A stretch of DNA of 64,000 nucleotides from Nepenthes gracilis (Eukaryota > Streptophyta > Magnoliopsida > Caryophyllales > Nepenthaceae), in NCBI GenBank assembly GCA_033239525.1, contig BSYO01000003.1:12704001-12768000 (forward strand), in the 5' to 3' direction. This document shows, piece by piece, positions 56,241 to 64,000 of the stretch. Under the pieces are notes generated by a model. The model searched no databases. It saw only the letters and a list, made by a program, of their open reading frames with translations, and had not been told where the DNA came from. Numbering within the stretch: position 1 is the stretch's first letter; the number at the start of each line of letters is the position of its first letter. The position numbers and the translations under genes are program-made.

Positions 56241-56250
56241 TATTTATACT
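56241..56250 (-). promoter_or_regulatory. TATA box of E LTR
   Basis: Minus strand CGAGTATAAATACGGG, with the GC-rich AGCGC/CTCGAG module directly upstream (56258-56400) and a GA-rich leader downstream. Confidence 0.68.
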
Positions 56251-56541
56251 CGTCGGGGCACTCGAGCACCAGGCGAGCAGCGGCGAGCGCGGCCTTGCTG
56301 CCGGCCCGCGCTCGAGCACACAGAGGCGCTCAGCGGGCGGGGGACCTACTGGTTTTTACGCTCAAGCGGGGCTCGAGCGTGCAGCAGGAGCACCCTACTG
56401 GTGGCACTTCAACCACAATTCCAAAAATTTTTTCCCCAAATTTCTTCCAATGCTCATGTTTAACCGTCCAATAAGTCTAGTATTATTTATTGTTATGTTG
56501 ATTGCCTCATGTTAATTATATTTTAGACTTGGAACCTCACA

Positions 56542-56556
56542 ACTCTCCCCCACTTA
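56542..56556 (-). other. Polypurine tract of element E
   Basis: Minus strand TAAGTGGGGGAGAGT next to the LTR end; preceded by GGGGACAAAATTTCTA as in A and H. Confidence 0.85.
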
Positions 56557-56604
56557 TAGAAATTTTGTCCCCGAAATTTAACAAATGCTAAGAGTCAAAA
56601 CAAC

Positions 56605-57503
56605 TTTACATACCTCGGAAAATATGGGGATACTTTTCCCGAATCTCGACTTCTCTTTCCCATGTTGCTTCTTCACGGGAATGATTTCTCTATAATACTT
56701 TCACAAGAGGAATCACCTTCGTCCGCAAAACTTGCTCCTTCGATCTAGAATCTCCACCGGTTCTTCTATATATGATAAATCATCGCTGATAGTCAAGGGA
56801 CTATAATCAATCACGTGTGCCGAATCGTAAATGTACTTCCTCAGCATCGAGACATGGAAAACATTGTGCACCTTGGCCAAACTTGGTGGCAAAGCCAAGC
56901 GATATGCCACTTCACCAATTCGTTCAAGGATCTCAAATGGTTCGATGAACCGTGGCTTTAATTTTCCCTTAACACCGAATCTGGAAACTCCTTTCCACGG
57001 TGACACCTTAAGGAAAACAAAATCGCCGATTTTGAATTTAAGCTCGGCTCTCCTTCGATCAGCAGAACTTTTTTGCCGACTCTAGGCAATCTTCATCTTT
57101 TCAAAAACCACCGCGATCTTTTCTGAAGTGTCGCGGATTACATCAGGGCCTAGCAAACGCCTATCTCTTGTCTCTTCCCAGTGAATGGGTGAACGACACT
57201 TCCTACCATACAGTGCCTTAAAGGAAGCCATACCGATACTCGCCTGGAAACTGTTGTTGTAGGCAAACTCGGCTAGTGCTAGGTGATCATCCCAATTTCC
57301 TTTGAACTCTAACACCGAAGGTCAAGCATATCCTCTAATATTTGAATCGTCCTCTCAGATTGACCATCAGTTTGAGGATGATAGGCCGTACTAAACTTCA
57401 AATCCGTCCCTAATTCACGATGTAAGCTTTCCAAAAATTTAGAGACGAATCGTGGGTCACGATTTGACACAATCGATGCCGGCACGCCATGAAGTCTAAC
57501 AAT
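56605..57503 (-). pseudogene. pol (INT): Element E integrase C-terminus and chromodomain
   Basis: From 57503 leftward: [17 protein letters not shown] (Asp to Asn at the second catalytic residue, family SDRDPRF), [20 protein letters not shown] (catalytic Glu present), a frame break near 57315, LAEFAYNNSFQASIGM, the ALYGRKCRSPIHWEE segment, then [40 protein letters not shown], and in other frames [32 protein letters not shown] of the chromodomain. The zinc domain and first Asp are missing because the sequence ends at the junction with J LTR. Confidence 0.9.
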
Positions 57504-57695
57504 TCCATTTGAGGCCCGATTTCCTTCCTCTCCCACCGCCACAAATCGCGCCCTCCCTTCCTTCTTCTCCTCCTCCTTTCTTTCTCCCTTTCTTTTTTTT
57601 CATCTCTTTCCCCTTTTTCTTTTCTTTTCTTCTTTTTTCTTTGGCCAATTCCTTCCTTCTCTTCTCCTTTTGTTTATTTATTATTATGATGATTA

Positions 57696-57750
<55 letters not shown>

Positions 57751-57754
57751 CATA

Positions 57755-57788
<34 letters not shown>

Positions 57789-57792
57789 CATA

Positions 57793-57834
<42 letters not shown>

Positions 57835-58279
57835 TATTATTATTATTTACTTATTATTTTTATATATTAATATTATATTAATATATATATATTTATAATT
57901 ATTTGTTATTTTTATTTATTATTTTTTGTTATTTTATTATTATTACTCACTATAATTAATAATATTTATTATTATTTATATTTATTACTGTTATTAAAGA
58001 TATTAAATATTTCATTACCTTTACCATAATATTTAAACTTTTAATTAATTATATATATATATTTATTTTATTTTTAGTTAATAAATTTTGATACACAAAT
58101 ATTATCTAATATTAATTAATTTAGGTTGATTTATAATTAATTTAATCTAACTCACTAACTATTCTAAATTTAAGTTAATAGTCTGAATATTTAAATCTAA
58201 AAGTAATTAAAAATAATTATTAAAACTTAATTTATCAATTTTAATTTCTTAAAATAATAAAAATATTTAGAATATTATA
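57504..58279 (-). mobile_element. J-family LTR fragment joined to E integrase
   Basis: From CATTTGAGGCCCGATTT it parallels 53170-53843 (CTTCCTCTCCC(A/G)CCGCC, TTGGCCAATTCCTTCC, TTA repeats, TTTTGATACACAAA). It ends at ATATTATA, a changed form of ATATTACA. This is the distal part of the second J LTR. The break at 57504 falls at a shared CCATTTGAGGCCC-like string, suggesting an illegitimate join. Confidence 0.85.
57673..57848. repeat. (TTA)n microsatellite, expanded
   Basis: Three TTA blocks separated by TATACATATATTTA. Longer than its counterpart at 53338-53412. Confidence 0.95.
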
Positions 58280-59434
58280 CTAAAATAAAAGAGGATTTTC
58301 AATTAAGAAGTTATTTCTGATACTGTTATTTAGGAACCATGACTAATTACAGTCAAGTTAGGTTCTACGGCATGCCTTAAAACATTACGGTGGTGATCGA
58401 GGATAACTCTGTCTATGGAGTTATGTGGTTTGCCCTTCCTCGGGGCATTATGGTCAGGAGAAAAGTTTCTATTTCTGGCCTACCTTCGAGAGGCACACCT
58501 GTGCTGATCCCATGGGACGGGATCTTCTATCACTGTTTATAGCCTTGGATTGTGAGGAGATGTACACAATCTATCCTCGATCATTTGCCCCTTCAACTAG
58601 TAAGGTCTACTGGCAGGGTCCGTTACTGTTCTGTTCTATGCCATTGTTCTGTACTAAATTTTGCTCTGTATTGATATAAAAGAGAAAGTTTCTGACTCTA
58701 TTTTCTGATTTTACTTTCTGAATTGCAATGATCTCTGATTTCTGAGTTTAATTATAGTCAAATTGTGCTTTCTCTGTTTTCTATATTCTATTCTGCATAA
58801 CCGTTTTATTTTTGCATAGTTTCACAAATGTTCTGCATAACTGATTTACTGCGTATCTACATGTACCTTGATGGGCCTTGGCTCACTATTTTATCATTTT
58901 TTTCCTCTAGATGAGACTTTAGAATTGGTTCCTGATGAGAAAGAGCGACTTAAAGCTTATTCTGAAGATTTTTGAGGATTTGAAGCATTTTGGAGTCGCC
59001 AAAGAGAATCAGTTGGATGTAAAGACTTGACTTGATATGTGATTATGTATATGAATTTTATGCCTATGGACATTTATGTATATATTGGTTTTGTATAGAA
59101 ATGCATGTAATGCATGTGATGAACCAGAAAACTATACTTTTACAGGTTAATAGTTCTTCTTCCACTCTATACTTCAAGATATTTTGTAGTAGATGGTTTG
59201 TTGGATTAATGCCATGGATGGCATTTGTGGTCCTGTGTATGCGTGTTGTAGGAAAAATTGTGGTATAAGTCGATAGTTGTGTGCTTGTACAGGTTTTATT
59301 TTTGGGTTTTCATCTAGTTACAAATGAGACTCTGCTGAAATTTCTGCAGAAGTTATACTTTATATTTTGGTCTTAAATCCTGTTTCTGTCTTGATGGAAG
59401 TTTCTAAGGAAAAGAAAAAATTCATTCCATCACA
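58280..59434 (+). mobile_element. Element H 5' LTR, part after J
   Basis: Resumes the B-like LTR text (AAGAAGTTATTTCTGATACT, CAGTCAAGTTAGGTTCT, AACATTACGGTGGTGATCG, ATCCCATGGGACGGGATC) where 49429 stopped. Ends TTCCATCACA before the PBS. It includes exon 2 at 58911-58975. Confidence 0.88.
58911..58975 (+). CDS. Candidate exon 2 of LTR-encoded small protein, H 5' LTR
   Basis: CTTGATGGGCCTTGGCTCACT, T-rich tract, TTTCCTCTAG, then after the split Asp: ETLELVPDEKERLKAYSEDF and TGA. The stop used in B (TGA after EKE) is CGA here, which adds nine residues. Exon 1 in phase 1 is at 47923-48010; the intron now carries the about 8.85-kb J/E complex, so this copy is unlikely to be spliced today. Confidence 0.42.
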
Positions 59435-59436
59435 GT

Positions 59437-59448
59437 TGGTATCTGAGA
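59437..59448 (+). other. Primer-binding site of element H
   Basis: TGGTATCTGAGA, one change from the tRNA-iMet complement, 2 bases after the LTR end. Confidence 0.85.
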
Positions 59449-62400
59449 AAAGAAATGCCTTATGATTGATTTGAATCATATGTGGAAGCATAGGATGTAT
59501 TAAGATTGATTGGATAAATAGATGTAACCTTAGGACAAATCTAGACTGGATAGTCCTAACTATTTTTGTTGGCCAGCTTAGGCCCGAATTAAGTTAGAAA
59601 CAGAGAATGAGTTTAGCTACCTAGTTCTTGTGTCCTAGATAGTGCTTTAAGAATAGTTTAGCTACGACTTTGCCTTCAGATAAGGATATCAATAACTGTT
59701 ATGATCCTTAGGTGAAGGCCCATTTGTTGTTGTAGTCGACCGTGAGGTCGAGAGAGCCGTGAGGAGGCACCTTGACGTCATAAATTGATTAGTGATGATT
59801 TAGTGCTTGAGCTGATTGGTATTAATTTGAGGTCTATTGTAATCAATTTTGGTTTGAAGTTTAGGCTTGATCATTCTAGGTTGAGGTCCTAAAAGGGACA
59901 GTGGATCAATCTAGTCAGTATGGCAGATAAGTGGAGTTGATGGCTTGAGGTCTATGTGACTTGGAGTCAATTTCGGGAAAGTAAATTTGAGGATACCAAT
60001 TTAGGATCAATTCATAGTGATGAAGTGCATGAATTTTTGGGCAATGCGAATCCATCAAAATTGAGAAAGGTGTTCGTAAATGTTGATGTGAAAGGTATTA
60101 ATAGGATATTATACCTTTCAATCAGGTTGTGAATTCTGAAGAAAAGGCAGAGCTAATCAAACCGAGAATAGGTGTTAAGTCCAATTAGTAATCAGACCAC
60201 CCCTTTAAGTCAGTTGGTGGACGTTAAGGAATCTAACTACAAAACGTTTTAAGGATATATATATGTTCAGAAGAAAAGATCAAGCCGACTTATTTTAATG
60301 GATGATTTGGAGTCGATTGAAATCGACATTAGCCTCTGAGGATTTTGTATGGAATTAAAGGAGTATTGGCTAGGTACTGTTGTGGATACCTTGAAACCTC
60401 TAGGAAGTAAGATAAACTAATGAGATTGTTATGGTTGGCTGAGTAATTGGTTACTCAGAGGATTAATCAATCGATAAGTGGGCACAATAAACGAATAGGT
60501 GATTTCTAAGATCGATACGTATCCATAAAATGTTGATTATGGATGATTGAAAAATTTTGTTGCGGCAGCATTCGGATAAAGGTATGGTTGTTACGAAGTT
60601 CGGAAGCGCTATATGGGTTTTGAATTTTTGTAGGTGTCTATGAATTTTATAGGATGGATCTTTCAGCCATATTTGGGTCCATATTGAGATAATCTCATTG
60701 ATGGGTCCAAAGGAATGTAGGAAATATGTACTCTATTGGAAATTGTGTCATTGATTGAGAGCAATTGTTAATCGAAGACCTAATCGAGAAAAGAACGCAA
60801 GTTTAGTCTAAGAAAATGTCCAGTTGAGCGTATAGTATCTTTGATAGCACAATTTTGAATCCGTAGGACCTTAAGCGGTGACTAAATAGGGAAGGGTGAT
60901 TAATGTTGAGAAGGGGTATGGTTTTCTTGGGATTAACTGATCTGGTAAGCAATTCTGGCAAGTATCCCTCGAGGTTTGTAGTGTCCGTGAGTCATTTAGC
61001 TCAAAAACGATTTGTAATCGTTATGATGAGATACAAAAGGTAATTTCGAGGAGTAAAAAGGGTCAATTGATTTCCATGTTATTTGGGATGTCCCTTGATG
61101 GGTCTAGTAATTTAACATAGTAGGTAATATTTTTGAGGAGGTTAGAATTTTTCTATTCTGGTGTCGTGATAGGTGACTATCCCCATATAAGTGGGGGAAA
61201 GGTTCATAGTTAGAATTACTATGCCAGTACATCGAAATTAATAGTTAGAATCTCTGCTTTGGGAACTTGGGATGTTACCTTGGAGGTATCTAATACCGGA
61301 TAAGTTCAAGAGTTATAATAGTTGTGTCCTAAATAAAGAAATAATCTTATGATGTTGCGAATGGATAGACCCATTTAAGGATAGTTGGGATAAACCTTAG
61401 CGTCTTTAAGAAATTTGGCCTTAATGCTGATAATTGACGTTAAAAGTTTTTAGGCTCAGTGTGCTTTCGGTGTTTTATAGGAAATGTGAAAGGAAAAATT
61501 GTGAGTACGTTCAAATTCTTGGATAATAGGGGGTCGTTTTCTTAAATTGGGAGATAGAAACGTATTTAAAGTATTAGAGCCATGAAATTTTGAAACGAGA
61601 AATTCCTATGGTTTTATTTTAGGACGATTCACTTATATTATAATTATGGAGAACGTGTTTAGAATAAATTAGGTAGCCCATCGGTATGCCAATGAGATTC
61701 TGGGGTTTCTAAGTATTTGGGTTTTGAGATTTTGGATAATGACCTAAAGCTGTAGTAAATTTTTGGATGATAATTATAATTTTAATTTCTAATCTGATTG
61801 TAACTTGAGGATTTGTAGGGATTGTCTACATAATATGGCTATCTTGGGATTTGCTTTAATTACGGTTGACGTGTAATCTAAGTGTTTCACATAGATTGTG
61901 TATTTTAGGAAAATGTTGGTTTGATGATGTGTCAACAAAATAGCGAGGATATAAGGTATTTTGATATTGAGGTTGTTCGCGATTTGAAGTTTGTGCCAAA
62001 ATCTTAATTAAAACTTGATTAGGGAGTTTTGGGAGTTAAGTTAAATTTAATATAGTGGCAAATTATAACCGGATGACTCATAGTTAGATAAATAATTAGA
62101 GTAGTGCGGCAGAAATGTGGCAAACCCACATATGTTGAGGTTCAATCTGAGGCTCAGATGGAATATTTCCCTTCTAGGCTGAGGGTAGGATCAAGCAAGA
62201 ACTTTCAGTCGTTTGAGGTTTCGAGTTAAGTCAGAAAAGTAGTTAATAAATTTGGTGTGTCTTCGAACTCAGTAGAATTAGATTTTGATAGAACACGTTG
62301 GGTAATAAGAACCGGGATAATTCAACGCTCAAGATTCTTCGAGATAACCGTTTAATCAATGAGGTGATTTGGAAATGCTAGAAGAATTTAGAAGGTTACC

Positions 62401-62811
62401 ACCGAATATAGGAATTTAAGGTTTGGAGAGAATGCTCATTATTGAGACTTAGCATAAATTAAAGTAAGAATTTTTAGCTGATTAAGTATTTGAGCTAAGT
62501 CGCAGGGAATTAATATATTTAAGTTTTCCTCAAACTTGGTAGATTAGTGTGAAGTTTTTCCTAGGTATCGTAAATGTGCAAGTAAATAAGTGATTGGATG
62601 AATTATCTCGGGAAATTTAAAGTTTATCCTCATAAGGAGGTTTCAATTTAGGTTTTGATAGAATGAAACAGGTAATAAGGATCAGAACAATTCAATGCTT
62701 GAAGTTTTCTAGGATAATCATCTAACCGAGGAGGTGATTGGGAATGCTTGGGAGATTGCCTCTGAATCGAGGATTTCATGATTCGTCAAATTTTGAGGAC
62801 AAAATTTCTAT
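59449..62811 (+). other. Non-coding internal region of element H
   Basis: 3.36 kb with frequent stops in all frames and no Gag, protease, RT or integrase motif. Shared segments with F (reverse) and with C 10521-12126. Full-length shared structure with PBS and PPT but no genes suggests a family mobilised in trans. Confidence 0.7.
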
Positions 62812-62824
62812 AAGTGGGGGAGAA
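62812..62824 (+). other. Polypurine tract of element H
   Basis: AAGTGGGGGAGAA directly before TGTGATGACC, with TTTTGAGGACAAAATTTCTA upstream, essentially the same as in autonomous element A. Confidence 0.88.
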
Positions 62825-64000
62825 TGTGATGACCCGAGTTTCGGAATATTATAATTGGATGGTAATTAAGTTAAAATATGTTAATTGTGGTCAAAAGGTA
62901 TGACAAGAATCGGATTGAAAAGCTCAAAGAATCGGAATTAGTAAATCGGGAACCAAAATTATAAGCTGTGAAATGTTAATTCGTAGATAAAATGTCAGTT
63001 TTAAATTGTGATAATCATGACTTATCAAGGTTATATAATAAAAAATAAGGTCCAAGGATATAAAAGATTGGGTTAGAATGGTCAAAATGGGTCCCGAACG
63101 AAAAAAATGCGAAGTAGGCTTGCTGCAGGCTTGTTGTGGGCCAGACCCGCACCCTCCGTTGGCTCGAGCCTCGTGCTGTTTCACGATTTTCATTTTCCCA
63201 TGCAACCAAACCCTTTTAGAGAGAGAGAGGGTGATGAACAAGAGAGAGAAAGGAGGAGATCGAGGCTGTGGAGCCCGAATCCGGCTTCGAACTAGTTGGA
63301 GAAATCGTAAAGCAAGTCGAGGCAAGTATATCTATATCGTTTTTCTTCTGTTTATGTTGATTTTCGTCCGATCCCCTTCAGGTATTTTATCTTGATACCC
63401 AACCCTATGTATATTATTTTGATGCCCATAGTCTAATTATGTATATATGTGAAATTTGTCATCTGATTCATTGTTTCCGTATTGTTATGCACATTCAAAA
63501 CCCGCACCCACGCTCGTGTACTGTTCATGCACGCTTGGGTGGATTCCGACCTCCGATTTTTTAGGCTTTTGCATGAATTAGGACTAGAATATGATTATCC
63601 ATATCCTCTATAAGTTAATTCAACGGTTGGGTACCCGATTTGGTGGAATTAAGTGAAATTCCGTTCGTGAAACCCTAAACCAATGCCCGAGTGGTTTCGG
63701 GCGTTGATTTTTGGGGCTTTTGATTTATTTGGGACTAGATTATGATTATACATGACTTGGGTAAGTTGATTTACCGATTGAGTATCTAAAATTGTTGAAT
63801 TTGGTGGAAATTCGTTGACAAAGCCCTTGACCCGCACCCGGACACCGTTTGAGCTTCTATTTGGAGTTAAATGTATAAATTGACTTGGGATTATAGTTAC
63901 CCATGCCTTGGGTTCAATAAATTACCTGTTGGATGTCCAAAATTTTGAGAATTAATCGATTTGTGTATATGTGCACTATTTATGTGCACTGTTTACAGGA
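62825..64000 (+). mobile_element. Element H 3' LTR (truncated by window end)
   Basis: TGTGATGACCCGAG start; aligned with 47399-48660. A gap of about 100 bp relative to the 5' LTR removes most of the GC-rich module (only 63115-63175 remains). Donor TCGAG|GCAAGTAT at 63321/63322. Confidence 0.9.
63234..63321 (+). CDS. Candidate exon 1 of LTR-encoded small protein, H 3' LTR
   Basis: ATG 63234, again 29 codons plus one base to the donor, no stop. MNKREKGGDR is identical to the 5' LTR copy; the middle differs (GCGARIRLRT for CHRSQIRLQA) and SWRNRKASR has one Arg-to-Lys change. Frame and length are preserved despite many substitutions between the two LTRs. Exon 2 lies beyond the window. Confidence 0.45.

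Larger units (their letters stand above)
54114..56541 (-). mobile_element. Element E 3' LTR
   Basis: TGTGATGGATCGGG to GGAACCTCACA, followed by PPT (minus AAGTGGGGGAGAGT). Close to K (ACCAGTAGGTCGTACTAGC, GACCCAGCCGGGGGGTCG) and to F. Contains retroposon 55885-56034. Minus features: TATA 56241-56250, GC-rich module 56258-56400, exon 1 56081-56171, donor 56081/56080, exon 2 54582-54616. Confidence 0.9.
47399..64000 (+). mobile_element. Non-autonomous LTR element H (continues past window)
   Basis: 5' LTR 47399-49429 plus 58280-59434, PBS 59437-59448, internal region 59449-62811, PPT, 3' LTR from 62825. The internal 3.4 kb has no Gag or Pol motif. It inserts into the F 5' LTR. The first bases of the 5' LTR are TGTTGACC against TGTGATGACC in the 3' LTR, a 2-base loss. 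The 5' LTR hosts the J/E complex. Confidence 0.85.

Noticed and set aside
56206..56474. Three overlapping plus-strand frames of 81-99 codons
   Set aside because: Shadows of the GC-rich promoter module of the E LTR, antisense to its TATA box and exon 1.

Overview
The window is plant nuclear DNA made almost entirely of nested LTR retrotransposons. I see no host gene, rRNA, tRNA or organelle-like stretch. Evidence for a plant: Ty3/gypsy polyproteins of chromovirus (Tekay/Del-like) type with a C-terminal chromodomain, primer-binding sites complementary to initiator tRNA-Met (TGGTATCAGAG), very long LTRs (about 2.2-4.4 kb), AT-rich sequence with plant-like LINE 3' ends, and 5-bp target duplications. 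The species cannot be named from this.

Reconstructed nesting, left to right. Element C (+) forms the outer layer: 5' LTR 1671-2926 and 5797-6239, PBS, decayed gag, a non-coding internal part, PPT 12127-12140, 3' LTR from 12141. It is interrupted by a D-like LTR (1-1670), solo LTR K (2927-5791, TSD ATTAG), solo LTR G (6872-9775, TSD AGATG), element A (13496-27293, minus, TSD TAAGG) and element F (from 27303, minus). A is the only copy with a recognisable full gag-protease-RT-RNaseH-integrase-chromodomain series, but it is broken by many stops and frameshifts; its 3' LTR carries solo LTR A' (14729-18118). F (3' LTR 27303-37526, internal 37527-45613, 5' LTR 45614-47398) has no coding polyprotein. 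It contains element B (28116-35557, plus, TSD CATTC, integrase and PPT deleted), a LINE-like retroposon (38478-39102, 15-bp TSD), solo LTR D (40391-43636, TSD ATAAT) and element H. H (47399 to beyond 64000, plus) is also non-coding internally; its 5' LTR carries a J/E complex (49430-58279): a 4.4-kb J LTR, an E LTR with an integrase-chromodomain remnant, and a second short LINE-like retroposon.

The most unusual signal is an architecture repeated in nearly every LTR family, on whichever strand the LTR lies: TATA box, a short purine-rich leader, a GC-type splice donor (AG|GCAAGT), 1-3 kb of rapidly changing sequence, then a branch-site-like GCTCAC/T, a pyrimidine tract and AG, then a very short acidic exon (for example DENVELVPNEKE followed by a stop). 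In H, E, K and J, and with one stop in D, the exon-1 reading frame runs open into the donor in phase 1, the phase needed to read exon 2. Exon 1 encodes a basic, Arg-rich segment (GGDR...SWRNRRASR in H; RVRICPK...YKSNSTRR in E). This predicts a two-exon small protein wholly inside the LTR, separate from Gag-Pol. In A, B and C a second acceptor lies just 5' of gag, so the same donor could also remove the long leader with the PBS.

Other repeated modules are palindromic W-box pairs (CCGGTCAAC...GTTGACCGG) in the U3 of A-type LTRs, GC-rich AGCGC/CTCGAG modules just upstream of TATA in other families, and arrays of a CCGGAGTTCTTTT micro-repeat. Boundaries given as exact rest on visible TG...CA ends and matching TSDs; others are approximate.
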